From Aliiglaciecola sp. CAU 1673 (GTDB lineage Bacteria; Pseudomonadota; Gammaproteobacteria; Enterobacterales; Alteromonadaceae), in contig NZ_JARHUG010000002.1 of the NCBI RefSeq assembly GCF_029223185.1, forward strand, positions 248,001 to 312,000: DNA of 64,000 bases. The letters are read 5' to 3'. The notes beneath the pieces are model-generated. The model was not told the origin of the DNA, searched no databases, and was given only the letters and a program-made list of their open reading frames with translations. Below are positions 33,364 through 42,374 of the stretch, one piece after another. The position numbers were made by a program, and so were the translations under genes. The first letter of the stretch is position 1. Every line of letters starts with the position of its first letter.

Positions 33364-35310
33364 ATGAATATTCAACAGAATCTCGCCATTCGCCTGTTGC
33401 GGGTGCTGAGGTATAACAAAGCGCGAATTGAACGGGCCATGGCCTTGATGCCAGAGCAAAAGCGGCCCTTGTTCAATGTGTTGCCGTTTCTGTTGCATAT
33501 TAATCACCCTGATTTTCCGGGCTATGTGGACGATGACAGGGTGCCTTTTGGCATCAATAACTATTCCTTTCGTCCAGTGGTGGCTGAATCGCTTTACACC
33601 CTGTTTCCTGCCAACAAAACGCTGCTGGATGACATTAAGCAAATCTGGCCCAGGCAACGGCAAATAGATGCCTTGGTGCTGATGGGCAGTATAGGCAGCA
33701 TTGCACAAACCGAAGATTCCGATTTTGACTACTGGGTCTGTTTTGATGGCAGTCAATGGGTGCCTGAGCAAATCTCCTTGCTTGAGGAAAAACTCAGGCA
33801 AATTGAGCACTGGGCCGAGCACGAGTTTGGTCTGGAAGTGCATTTCTTTACTTCTGAAATAGAGCGGGTCAGGCACAACGATTTCGGCGAAGCCTCAGGT
33901 GAAAGTTCAGGCTCTGCGCAAGCCCTTTTCCTCAAGGCTGAGTTTTACACCACCAATATTGTGGTGGCCGGAAAAGCCCCCTTGTGGTGGTTGTTGCCGG
34001 ATAAGGTCAGTGATGAGCAGTACAATGAGCTGATTGGTTATCTTAAAGAGGGCCAATCGCCCGATCCCAGCTGGTTTATGGACTTGGGCAACCTGCAGCG
34101 CCTCGACCCCAGTGAGATATTCGGGGCCGCTATCTGGCAGATCAGCAAGGCCATGGACTCCCCCTTTAAATCGGTACTAAAACTGGCCAAGCTGGAAGTG
34201 TTTCTGGAAAACATCGAGCATGGTCAGCCGTTGTGTAATCTGCTCAAGAGAAGAGTACATACCGGCGCGCATATGGAAGGCAATGAACAGTTGGTCGATC
34301 CCTATGGCCTGATGTTCGATGAATTAATGCATCACTACGATGCCATAGGCGATCAGGAAAGTATCGACCTGCTGCGCCTGTGTTTGTATATCAAATGCGA
34401 TTGCCGACTCAGCGAAGCGGGAGAAGAAAACTTTAAACGCGACATTCTGCGAAGCTATGTCAAAAGCTGGGGCTGGTCCAGGCAGCGTATCGAAAAGATT
34501 GATCAACTCAGGCAATGGAACTTCCAGGAGCTGATTCAGCTTAGCCGCCAAATTCACGGCTTTTTAATCAGTTGCTATCGACGTATCTCCGGCCGCATCG
34601 GCCAATACACCAAACAGTCTGTCAGCGAAGAAGATATGACAGTGATAGGCCGTCGTATTGAAGCTTTTTATGCCAAAAAGCCGCATAAGATTGAGTGTCT
34701 GCGTAGCGCCTTCGAGCAAGAGCTTTATTGTCGTACCGTCGCCATTGAAGCCGAGACTGTGGCCGGCAAAAAACGCCGTTGGAGTTTATATGATGAAAGC
34801 CCGATGGCGTCCAAAACCGCCGTGCAAGGGCAGATACTGCTGAAATCCGGTGACGATCCTATTGAGCTGATGCTGTGGGCAGTGCGAAATCGCATTATCG
34901 ACAGCAAAACTGAGATTCAACTTGGCTATAAGACCGAGCCGGTCACCGAAGTGGACCTCTACAAATTGGTGCGCCAGTTTGAAAAGCAGTTTGCATCGGT
35001 GCGGATTGCTCAGTTGCCTCGCCAAGATTTACTGTCAGCCCCTCGCATTACCGCCTTTTTGGTGATTGCCAACTTTGAAAGCCGTCGCACCAAGCCGGAA
35101 ATCGACAGCCTCAAATTGGCTTATCTCACCAGTTGGGGAGAGTATTTCCTGATGTCCGGCTTTGAAGGACTGGAGAGCATTTGGGCCAGGCTGCAAAAGA
35201 GCCGTCCGCGCCCGCCAATGGTGATGTATGTGCCAGAAGGGACCCTAAGACAGCGCCTGGAAGAGAACTTTATTATGCGCAGCGGCTTGGCTGCAGATGT
35301 CGTGGTTTAA
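33364..35310 (+). CDS. class I adenylate cyclase
   Basis: 648 aa. The catalytic nucleotidyltransferase motif is MGSIGSIAQTEDSDFDYWVC (about residues 103-122), equivalent to the G-S-x2-S-x-G-Q-x4-SD-x-D-x-W motif of E. coli CyaA with both metal-binding Asp kept. It makes cAMP from ATP. It is about 200 residues shorter than enterobacterial CyaA, so the C-terminal regulatory part differs. Because a second, decayed C-terminus lies at 36970-37065, the genome may have or have had more than one such cyclase; I therefore do not assign cyaA. It follows the DUF4412-like gene by 84 bp. Confidence 0.88.
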   Translation: MNIQQNLAIRLLRVLRYNKARIERAMALMPEQKRPLFNVLPFLLHINHPDFPGYVDDDRVPFGINNYSFRPVVAESLYTLFPANKTLLDDIKQIWPRQRQIDALVLMGSIGSIAQTEDSDFDYWVCFDGSQWVPEQISLLEEKLRQIEHWAEHEFGLEVHFFTSEIERVRHNDFGEASGESSGSAQALFLKAEFYTTNIVVAGKAPLWWLLPDKVSDEQYNELIGYLKEGQSPDPSWFMDLGNLQRLDPSEIFGAAIWQISKAMDSPFKSVLKLAKLEVFLENIEHGQPLCNLLKRRVHTGAHMEGNEQLVDPYGLMFDELMHHYDAIGDQESIDLLRLCLYIKCDCRLSEAGEENFKRDILRSYVKSWGWSRQRIEKIDQLRQWNFQELIQLSRQIHGFLISCYRRISGRIGQYTKQSVSEEDMTVIGRRIEAFYAKKPHKIECLRSAFEQELYCRTVAIEAETVAGKKRRWSLYDESPMASKTAVQGQILLKSGDDPIELMLWAVRNRIIDSKTEIQLGYKTEPVTEVDLYKLVRQFEKQFASVRIAQLPRQDLLSAPRITAFLVIANFESRRTKPEIDSLKLAYLTSWGEYFLMSGFEGLESIWARLQKSRPRPPMVMYVPEGTLRQRLEENFIMRSGLAADVVV

Positions 35311-35361
35311 CAACCCTATACCGGATTACTATTTCACCAAGCTGTCCGGGGGACCCTGTCA

Positions 35362-35626
35362 TACCAAGTCCATTAATGATGTGATCACTCAGCGAGGAGC
35401 AAAATGCTCCGTGGCAAGGCAGGGGCCTGCAGGTTTAGTGGGGCTAAATCAAAGGTCCCTAACACCGCCAGGGGGCATTTTGACCTCGCCCGCAGGGAGC
35501 GGCCAGAAGGGCTTATCCCCGCGTTTCCGCTTTTTGACATAGACACCGCTATGCCTGCAAAGCGGCGCCTTGACCTAAGCCCTTCTGACCTGCTCTGAGT
35601 TGACCAGATCATTAATAGACTTGGTA
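35362..35626. mobile_element. MITE-like inverted-repeat element, 265 bp
   Basis: The ends TACCAAGTCCATTAATGAT and (reverse strand) TACCAAGTCTATTAATGAT are inverted repeats extending about 30 bp with few mismatches. TCA flanks both sides (35359-35361, 35627-35629) as a 3-bp target duplication. Subterminal arms GGCCAGAAGGGCTTA and TAAGCCCTTCTGACC add a second inverted repeat. No transposase is encoded, so it would be mobilised in trans. Confidence 0.8.
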
Positions 35627-36766
35627 TCACTTGGGGCGCGCTTTGCCAGCGATGGCAAAGCGTAACGGGGTGCGCAGCACCAGCAGATAATAGCTAAGGG
35701 CAATTAAGGGAATGGCAATCGCGAGGGTCGCGACATATTTGATCACAGCCGGTACATCGAGAACAGCAACCACCCCGGCGGCGGCAACAACAATAGGATA
35801 ATGAATAAGGTAAACCCAGTAAGACGCCTGGCCCATTACTTCTGCGTTTTTGATGGGCTTGTTGAGACGAAGATGAAACCAGCCTAGCAGCGCAATGGTC
35901 ATACTAATCCCCAATACGCCGTTGCTGACACCGGCCAGCATGCCCACAACAAGGTCGATATTACGCTCATCAAACAGGCGCGCTCTGCTTGCCCAAACGC
36001 ACAGCGGCAGCACAAGCATTGCCGCTACAAATGATACTCGCCAGCAAGATTGCCAGCTGCGGATGATTTCTTGATGCCAGAACAGGAAAAAGCCTAGGGC
36101 AAAATAACCAAACAGGGTAATCTGCATAGACCAATGGGTCCCGCTGCCGCTTTCAAGAATGTAAGAGGGAGTGGTGGTTAAGACGGCCAAGACTGCTAGA
36201 CACAATATACCGCTGTAACCTGTCAAACGCCTTACCGTCCAAGCGCAGAGTGGTTTGCTCAAACCAAAGCGCCGCAGCAGGGAGAGTCCGGCTACCGCCA
36301 GACCGGTAAACAAGAGCAGGGACAGCAGAAACCAAAGGTGATAAAGCTTGCTCCAGCGTATCCACTCAGCGCTTAAAAACACGATCCAGCCAGCGGCAAT
36401 TGAGTCGTATTCGACCACTGCCTTGGCAAAATCATAGGCGCCGCGCATCAATGGGGACATCAGGATATAAGCCACTAGCAGCGGCATAAATATGCGGCTA
36501 AAGCGGTTTCTCCACAGGCCAGCAATGCCCTTTTTCTCCAGCAACAGCGCGGCGGCAAATCCGGCGGTGACAAAAAAGGCCTGCATAGCAAAGGCATACA
36601 GAAATATCGCCACAATATCAAAACCGAAGTGGGTACTGGAGTCCTTGAATGATCGCGGTATGCTCACATAGGGCAAAAGGGGATGCCCTAGCATAACCAC
36701 AAACATCATGGCCGTGCGCAGATGATCAATGGCATAGTAACGAGGGGTAGTCATGCCTGAGCCCAT
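35627..36766 (-). CDS. acyltransferase family 3 membrane protein
   Basis: 379 aa with about ten membrane helices. The N-terminal IDHLRTAMMFVVMLGHPLLP motif contains the catalytic His region of acyltransferase-3 (R-x10-H). FDIVAIFLYAFAMQAFFVTAGFAAALLLE and YWVYLIHYPIVVAAAGV match the OpgC-like branch that modifies glucans or other envelope glycans with acyl groups. The stop codon TGA is formed by the TCA flank of the neighbouring repeat element, so the original C-terminus may have been altered slightly. Confidence 0.88.
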   Translation of the reverse strand: MGSGMTTPRYYAIDHLRTAMMFVVMLGHPLLPYVSIPRSFKDSSTHFGFDIVAIFLYAFAMQAFFVTAGFAAALLLEKKGIAGLWRNRFSRIFMPLLVAYILMSPLMRGAYDFAKAVVEYDSIAAGWIVFLSAEWIRWSKLYHLWFLLSLLLFTGLAVAGLSLLRRFGLSKPLCAWTVRRLTGYSGILCLAVLAVLTTTPSYILESGSGTHWSMQITLFGYFALGFFLFWHQEIIRSWQSCWRVSFVAAMLVLPLCVWASRARLFDERNIDLVVGMLAGVSNGVLGISMTIALLGWFHLRLNKPIKNAEVMGQASYWVYLIHYPIVVAAAGVVAVLDVPAVIKYVATLAIAIPLIALSYYLLVLRTPLRFAIAGKARPK

Positions 36767-36969
36767 TTTGTGGGTGAGATGCGCGGCTTTACTCTCTCAG
36801 CCGACGCGGCGCAATGTTGCATTCAAAGCAGCATAAATAGCACCGCCGAAAGGTGCAACATGCTGTTGGTGTATCGCTTGGTTTTTGCTTCGACGCCGTT
36901 CTTGGCTGATTTACTGAAATCCGGTGAAGATCTTGTTGGACTGGAAAGCAGAGAAACTGTCCACGCTCA

Positions 36970-37065
36970 CCGGTGCAGATATTCTTACCGGAGGTGACTC
37001 TAAAGCAACGGCTGGAAGAAAATTTTATTTTGCGCAGTGGTGTGACGCCTAATTTGGTGGCTTAG
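36970..37065 (+). pseudogene. remnant of the C-terminus of a class I adenylate cyclase
   Basis: Read in one frame to the TAG at 37063, this gives PVQIFLPEVTLKQRLEENF then ILRSGVTPNLVA. It aligns end to end with the last 32 residues of the intact cyclase (PMVMYVPEGTLRQRLEENF then IMRSGLAADVVV). Just upstream a different frame shows GLES, as in the intact protein, so the copy is frameshifted and truncated. It lies about 1.7 kb from the intact gene, same strand, beyond the acyltransferase. Confidence 0.8.
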
Positions 37066-37180
37066 ATTGTTTGTCATTTATTACTATGGCTTGCTGAGGT
37101 GTCTTCTGTTCATTTGAGTAAAAGCTAATAGAGCGCAATTCGCTGGAAAAACCGAGCCAATTTGATGAAATTTAACTAAG

Positions 37181-37205
37181 AAAAAAGCCGCTGTTTGCGG
37201 CTTTT
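37181..37205 (-). terminator. terminator of the PEP-CTERM gene
   Basis: AAAAGCCGC, loop, GCGGCTTTTTT read on the minus strand, 26 bp after the stop. Confidence 0.85.
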
Positions 37206-37231
37206 GACATATTTGTAGACAGGGAATAGAT

Positions 37232-37939
37232 TTAAACCCCTCTCGCACGTCTCACAAGAAGCAACAAAGACAAACCAAATAGAGCTAACATGCTTGGCTC
37301 AGGCACTTCAGTAGAAGGCGCTTGTGGTGCACTGGCCAGCCCCCCGAAGCGGGCAGTTTGACTGGCTGTCCAGAACCCAACATTTCCTGACATAAAGGTT
37401 GTATCAGTGAATGACTGAGCGACTGTTGTGGTAACGCCACCAATTAAGCCTGTAATGCTAAAAGAGATGTTGTTGCCTGAACGGCCGACCACAAAATTGT
37501 AGTCTTCATTATCTTGCCAAAACAATTCGGATTGAAACAGTATGCTACTGATTCCGCCCAGTTCTCTTACCAAGTAAAGTCCGCTTGCACCGCTGATATC
37601 GTTATAGCCACCTTGCTCCCAGCCCAAGCGATAATGGTTTGATTGGTCTGTCCAACCAAATACAAGACCTAACAAATCATTGTCATCGAAAGAAGCGGTA
37701 GTTGGCGTCATGGAGCCGGAGAAATTGAAGTCTCCAGTGAATGAAAAGTCTGAGACAATAGTTCCGTAAGAGTTACTATTTTGAACGGCTTGGTTGCCGC
37801 CTGCAGAAGTTAATCCAGTTGGACCTGAACTATAAGAAGGGTCGGGGAAAAGTGACCAAAGGGATGTATCTACAATGATTGAGGCATTTGCCGAGCCAAT
37901 TGCTGCCAACAGTGATAGCGAAGCCAATATTTTTTTCAT
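37232..37939 (-). CDS. PEP-CTERM sorting-domain protein
   Basis: 235 aa from ATG 37939 (MKKILASLSLLAAIGSANA signal peptide); AAAGGA lies 7 nt upstream. The C-terminus VPEPSMLALFGLSLLLLVRRA is a full PEP-CTERM signal: VPEP, hydrophobic helix, Arg cluster. It predicts processing by an exosortase and attachment or export at the cell surface. The mature part (DNDLLGLVFGWTDQSNHYRL, YNFVVGRSGNNISFSITGL) looks like a concanavalin-like beta sandwich; no enzyme motif seen. No exosortase is encoded in this window. Confidence 0.85.
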   Translation of the reverse strand: MKKILASLSLLAAIGSANASIIVDTSLWSLFPDPSYSSGPTGLTSAGGNQAVQNSNSYGTIVSDFSFTGDFNFSGSMTPTTASFDDNDLLGLVFGWTDQSNHYRLGWEQGGYNDISGASGLYLVRELGGISSILFQSELFWQDNEDYNFVVGRSGNNISFSITGLIGGVTTTVAQSFTDTTFMSGNVGFWTASQTARFGGLASAPQAPSTEVPEPSMLALFGLSLLLLVRRARGV

Positions 37940-38514
37940 TTTTTTTCCTTTCAAGAGCCGTTACAAACTTCCAAAAGACATAACAATCTTTTTACACATA
38001 AAGCGTAAAGCAGTTTTCGGGCCACTCTGTTATTATCCTTTAATATCATTGCTTTGCGTTACTTTTGGTGTCATCTTTATGGTCTTTTGTAAATTAAATT
38101 GACACTCTTTTCCAATTTTTCAGTTGGTGTTGTAAATTTATTCAACAAGAAGGCGTATGTTGAGTTAGCTAATCTGCACGCTCGCAAATTCTTGGCTCCG
38201 CTATCCCGTGAAACCCGAAAATTGAACTGCGTTTTGCCACCGGCATAAGAGGAGTGCTAAGCGACACGTCCTTGTGTCTGCGGTCCAGCCTTGCCATCCA
38301 CGGCCAGTCGTTTTTGGGCATGATAAGCCTCCATGTGTGAACATCCCTGTCGCGGGTGCCCAAGGTTTCTTTCTCCTCCGCGTCCTGCTTCGGAAAAAGT
38401 CCAGGTTGGATATCCTCTATCCTCCCGTAACTGACTAAATTTACTGCGCGCTTCCGCAAATTATTGACGTCACTTACCCACGGCCAGTCGTTCATCGCTT
38501 GGCGAGTGATGTTA

Positions 38515-38537
38515 CCAATTCGCCAGGAGCGAATTGG
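38515..38537 (+). repeat. C-N-GGA loop hairpin R1
   Basis: Perfect 9-bp stems CCAATTCGC/GCGAATTGG around CAGGA, the same design as the hairpins at the tRNA loci but with a different stem. Confidence 0.8.
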
Positions 38538-38751
38538 GACAGCTTTGGCTGGCCTGCGCAGCAGGTGAACCTCAGGGACGAGGTGAGCAAATCACTTACC
38601 ATTGCCTCTGACAACCGCATGACGAGCCGAGTGTACAAACGTCCCTGTAGGGGGAGCCCAGGTCGGACTTCCTCTGCGTTACTCCAGGCTATCCCTGTCT
38701 TTCGCCCCCGCATCAAGTGCGGGGCAGGCTCTGCGGGCCAGCAAAGCTGTT

Positions 38752-38774
38752 CCAATCCTTTCCTGAAGGATTGG
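38752..38774 (-). repeat. C-N-GGA loop hairpin R2, reverse orientation
   Basis: Stems CCAATCCTT/AAGGATTGG around TCCTG on the plus strand, that is CAGGA on the minus strand. Its loop is the exact complement of the R1 loop. Confidence 0.8.
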
Positions 38775-38826
38775 TCCCGTAGATGGCTAGCCGAGCTGCG
38801 AGCTCTCGCTCGTCTCGAGACGCCAT

Positions 38827-41448
38827 CTACCCCGTGTTGCGCATACCCACGGCGATACCGGCGATAGCAATCATCATGGCCCGCTCGATGGTGTCTTTAT
38901 CGCCTTCTTTTTCATGCTCGCGTGTGCGGGCTAAAAGCTCAATTTGCAGTAAATGCAGCGGCTCCAGGTAGCCGGCGCGGATTTGAATAGACTCTTTGCC
39001 TTTGGGATCCTGCTCCATCACGCTGCTTTGCTTCATTATCTTTAACAGCAATGCCTGGCTTTCGGCCAGTTCCTTGCGCAGGCCCTCGCCAAAATGCTTG
39101 AGGTTATCCGGCACCAGACGGGCGTCATATTCGGCGGCGATCCGGGGGTCGGCTTTGCCAAATACCATGTCCAGCATTGACAGGCGGGTTTTGAAGAAAG
39201 GCCAGTCGCTGAGCATTTCTTCCAGTACCTTTTCATGGCCCTGATCCAAAGCATTTTGCACAGCTTTCATCACCCCCAACCAGGCGGGGAGCACCATGCG
39301 GTTTTGCGCCCAGGCGAAAATCCAGGGAATTGCGCGCAGACTTTCTACACCACCTTCGGGCTTACGCTTAGAAGGGCGGCTGCCAAGTGGCAGTTTGCCC
39401 AGCTCTTCTTCTGGGGTGGCGGCGCGGAAGTAGGGCACGAATTCGGGATCCTGGCGGATCACTTTACGGTAATTATCCCGCCCGGCTGCAGCCATCACCT
39501 GCATGACCTCTCGCCAATGCTGTTTGGGTTGCGGCGGTGGCAACAACATGGCTTGCAGTATGGCGCTGGCATAGAGCTTCAGACTGCGTTTGGCCAGGGG
39601 CGGCATGCCAAATTTATAACGAATGGTTTCTCCCTGCTCGGTAACCCTGAAACCGCCTTTGAGTGAGCCGGGGGGCTGCGACAGTATAGCCGCATGGGCC
39701 GGCAAGCCACCGCGACCAATGGTGCCGCCACGGCCATGGAACAAGGTCAGTTCGATGCCTTTGGCATCAGTCAGGGCAACCAGCTTTTCCTGTGACTCAT
39801 ACTGCGCCCAGCCAGCGGCAATGGCTCCGGCATCTTTGGCGGAATCGGAATAGCCAATCATCACAAATTGGCGGCCCTGGATATAACCCCGGTACCAATC
39901 AATTTCCAATAATTTGCCCATCACGCTGTGGGCATTATTTAAGTCGTCCAGGGTTTCAAATAAAGGCGCAACCGGCATCGGCCAGTCGATCCCCGCTTCT
40001 TTGAGCAGCAGCTGCACACAAAGTACGTCTGAGGGCTGGCTGGCCATGGAGATAATATAAATGCCAAAGCCGTCTTTATCGTTATTGGCCAACACTTTAC
40101 AGGTGTCTAATACTTCTTGAACGGCCTCGGAAGGTTGCCATTTACGCGGCAATAGCGGGCGTTTGGATGTCAGCTCCCGGAGTAAAAAGGCCTGCTTGTC
40201 TTCTTCGCTCCAACTTAAGTAGTCGCCCAGTCCCAGATAACGGGTCAGTTCGCTGACAACCTGACTGTGGCGTTCAGAATGCTGTCTGACATCCAGTTTA
40301 AGCAGGTGAATACCAAAACAGTGGGCACGACGAATGGTATCCAGCAATTCGGCATTGGCGACCTTTTCCAGACCGGTTTCCATCAGCGATCGATAGCACA
40401 GCATCAATGGCTCAAGCAGTTCGGATTGGCGGCTGATCCAATGGCTCTGATCCACGTCCTTACCGGCCAGATAATCACTGATGCCGTCATGGGTAGCTTC
40501 CAGTCTGTCCCTGAGCTTTCTCAATAAATGTCGATAGGGCTCACGGTGGTACTGACTGGCCATCATCAATGCCTGATTGCCATGCCCCATTGAAAGTTCG
40601 ACTTGTAGTTTATTGACATCACTAAAGAACAGCCTTGCTGCTCGCTTACGGGCCAAGAGCAGCACTTCTTCGGTGATCTTGGCGGTAACAAAGGGGTTGC
40701 CGTCGCGATCTCCACCCATCCAGGAGGAAAAACGAATAGGGCAGGCATCCAGTGGCAAACCCTGGCCAAACTGCTTTTGAAACAAGTTGTCCATATCCCT
40801 CAGGCAATCGGGCACGGCATCCCACAAGGAGTTTTCAATGACCGAAAAGCCCCATTGTGCCTCATCCACCGGAGTAGGGCGCACAGAGCGTATTTCTTCG
40901 GTATGCCAGGCCTGGCTGATCAGCGCGGAAATGCGGTCGATCAGTTTTTGCCGTTGTGCTTCATCCGGGGCCTGGTGGTTCAGGGTAGCCAGGCATTGGG
41001 CCAGTTCACTGTATTTGTGGATCAGGGTACGGCGAGTCACTTCAGTTGGGTGTGCGGTAAGCACCAGATCGATATCCAATTGCTCCAAAGCATCGCTGAT
41101 ACTGGCGCTGTTAAGACCCTGCTCCTCTAGCTTTTGCATCAGCAAGGCCAAAGGATCTTCTCCCTGATGACTGCTGTTGTATTCTTGTTCGGCAATATTG
41201 GCCAGATTTAAAAACTGGGCAAAGGCGCGACCAATGGTAAGCAATGAGGGAGTATCCAGTGTGGAGAACAAGGATTTCAACTCTGATGCAGCTCGCTCAT
41301 CTCCCTGACTGGCCCGCCGGCCTTGTTTGCGAATGGTTTCAATCCGCTGCAGCCATTCATTGCCTAATTGGGCCTGGATGGTCTCACCTAAAATTGTGCC
41401 CAATTGGCGCACGGTATCCATCAACTGATGATCAATGGTATCTGCCAT
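38827..41448 (-). CDS. ppc: phosphoenolpyruvate carboxylase
   Basis: 873 aa, usual length. LVLTAHPTEVTRRTLIHKYS holds the catalytic His. FHGRGGTIGRGGLPAHAAI is the glycine-rich phosphate loop. GYSDSAKDAGAIAAGWAQYE binds substrate. The C-terminus ends GMRNTG as in the family. It carboxylates PEP to oxaloacetate to refill the TCA cycle. AAGGAGAG precedes the ATG. A perfect HexR-type palindrome lies 59 bp upstream, consistent with control by sugar-phosphate status. Confidence 0.97.
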   Translation of the reverse strand: MADTIDHQLMDTVRQLGTILGETIQAQLGNEWLQRIETIRKQGRRASQGDERAASELKSLFSTLDTPSLLTIGRAFAQFLNLANIAEQEYNSSHQGEDPLALLMQKLEEQGLNSASISDALEQLDIDLVLTAHPTEVTRRTLIHKYSELAQCLATLNHQAPDEAQRQKLIDRISALISQAWHTEEIRSVRPTPVDEAQWGFSVIENSLWDAVPDCLRDMDNLFQKQFGQGLPLDACPIRFSSWMGGDRDGNPFVTAKITEEVLLLARKRAARLFFSDVNKLQVELSMGHGNQALMMASQYHREPYRHLLRKLRDRLEATHDGISDYLAGKDVDQSHWISRQSELLEPLMLCYRSLMETGLEKVANAELLDTIRRAHCFGIHLLKLDVRQHSERHSQVVSELTRYLGLGDYLSWSEEDKQAFLLRELTSKRPLLPRKWQPSEAVQEVLDTCKVLANNDKDGFGIYIISMASQPSDVLCVQLLLKEAGIDWPMPVAPLFETLDDLNNAHSVMGKLLEIDWYRGYIQGRQFVMIGYSDSAKDAGAIAAGWAQYESQEKLVALTDAKGIELTLFHGRGGTIGRGGLPAHAAILSQPPGSLKGGFRVTEQGETIRYKFGMPPLAKRSLKLYASAILQAMLLPPPQPKQHWREVMQVMAAAGRDNYRKVIRQDPEFVPYFRAATPEEELGKLPLGSRPSKRKPEGGVESLRAIPWIFAWAQNRMVLPAWLGVMKAVQNALDQGHEKVLEEMLSDWPFFKTRLSMLDMVFGKADPRIAAEYDARLVPDNLKHFGEGLRKELAESQALLLKIMKQSSVMEQDPKGKESIQIRAGYLEPLHLLQIELLARTREHEKEGDKDTIERAMMIAIAGIAVGMRNTG

Positions 41449-41506
41449 AGTGCTCTCCTTCTATAGATGGGGCGAGGAAAACGCGGGAAATCTGCATTGC
41501 CGCCAC

Positions 41507-41521
41507 TGTAATTTTATTACA
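41507..41521. promoter_or_regulatory. HexR-type operator upstream of ppc (TGTAAT-TTT-ATTACA)
   Basis: Perfect palindrome 59 bp before the ppc start, in the promoter region. HexR is an RpiR-family regulator of central carbon metabolism in Alteromonadales and relatives. Confidence 0.75.
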
Positions 41522-41614
41522 ATATCCTGAAAGGGATGGCAGTGAAAGGCCTAAAGTCGACCATCAACAGCGTTTTACTGTAAAGATATGGCTTGTCTTT
41601 GTGTTCGACTTCTA

Positions 41615-41629
41615 TGTAATAAAACTACA
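41615..41629. promoter_or_regulatory. second, one-mismatch HexR-like site upstream of ppc
   Basis: TGTAAT-AAA-ACTACA differs from the palindrome at one position. It lies 108 bp from the perfect site, between ppc and the CBM48 gene end. Confidence 0.5.
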
Positions 41630-41696
41630 AAAAAGGTGAGCGCAAGGCCCACCTGTTTGGTCGCCAACAGTATTTTGTCAGCCATAGTCCGATAGA

Positions 41697-42005
41697 TTAA
41701 ACCCGGATAACTGAATTGTCGTCAAAGGACACCGGCGAGGGAATATATTGATCTGCGTTCCAGTCATTTTCCCAGGTTTTACCATCTAAAAGGTAACGGA
41801 ATTGGTACTGATGATCTGTAGGCAATTCAACGGTTGCCGTGAAGTCACCGTTCTTCAGACGTTTCAGTTCGGTTGCTTTGGTGTCCCAATGATTGAAGTC
41901 GCCGACCAAGTACACCGATTCGGCGTTATGTGCTTCTTTTTTGGTCAGTTTAAAGGTGACTTTGCAAACGGGTTTTGATTTTAAGTACTGTTTTTTAAAG
42001 CTCAT
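41697..42005 (-). CDS. CBM48 glycogen-binding domain protein
   Basis: 102 aa, a stand-alone isoamylase-N/AMPK-beta-like glycogen-binding module. ESVYLVGDFNHWDTKATELKR carries the conserved GDFN-x-W and YQFRYLLDGKTWENDWNADQY the F-R-Y-x2-DG-x-W pair. No catalytic domain is attached. It probably targets or senses glycogen or other alpha-glucans. AGGAGA precedes the ATG by 8 nt, and a perfect HexR-type palindrome lies 26 bp upstream. The gene precedes ppc in the same direction, 248 bp away. Confidence 0.88.
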   Translation of the reverse strand: MSFKKQYLKSKPVCKVTFKLTKKEAHNAESVYLVGDFNHWDTKATELKRLKNGDFTATVELPTDHQYQFRYLLDGKTWENDWNADQYIPSPVSFDDNSVIRV

Positions 42006-42030
42006 TGGTCTTTCTCCTGTGCGCCATTGC

Positions 42031-42045
42031 TGTAATTCAATTACA
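42031..42045. promoter_or_regulatory. HexR-type operator upstream of the CBM48 gene (TGTAAT-TCA-ATTACA)
   Basis: Perfect palindrome 26 bp before the ATG, probably overlapping or just downstream of the promoter, where binding would block transcription. Confidence 0.72.
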
Positions 42046-42374
42046 AAACTACTACAGTTATACCAGCGTAGAGCAAAAAAACAGCAATCAATGCGGCATA
42101 ACTTTAAAACACTTGGCTATAAGAGCTGAATGTTCCCTTATTCCGCGAGCCGGGAAACACCATGCACATAGAAACAGAATCAGGCTTTGCTATATGTTGT
42201 CATTAACAGATAATGACCCGCTTATTCTCCGTTTCGGTAGAGGACATAAAATTTAACATTATCTACCAAGCGCTTAGAGCCGCCTGTCGGTAAAATGGCG
42301 GCAATCTGTGGTATCCGTGGTCTTTTTTGACTCGGGCCTCCCATTTCAGAACATGCAGTATAAGGAAGGATTGA
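42046..42374. other. intergenic region before the RND operon
   Basis: About 330 bp between divergent genes. It should hold the promoters of the CBM48 and RND genes. No gene, strong hairpin or further HexR site is seen. Confidence 0.4.

Larger units (their letters stand above)
38160..38826. repeat. gene-free repeat patch between the PEP-CTERM gene and ppc
   Basis: About 0.7 kb without a credible gene; frames here read repeated NDWPW-type peptides and lack ribosome-binding sites. CCACGGCCAGTCGTT occurs twice (38298-38312, 38478-38492). Segments with GGCCTGCGCAGCAGGTGAAC and CCAGCAAAGCTGTTCCAATC are shared with the tRNA-Lys and tRNA-Ser repeat loci. No tRNA gene is present. Confidence 0.65.

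Noticed and set aside
36770-36997. 75-codon plus-strand frame before the cyclase remnant
   Set aside because: It overlaps the acyltransferase promoter region and shows at most the frameshifted GLES end of the cyclase remnant; no independent coding evidence.
38169-38495. 108-codon frame with two NDWPW motifs
   Set aside because: The motif repeats because the underlying DNA repeat (CCACGGCCAGTCGTT) occurs twice; it lies in a repeat patch and has no start signals. Treated as repeat, not gene.
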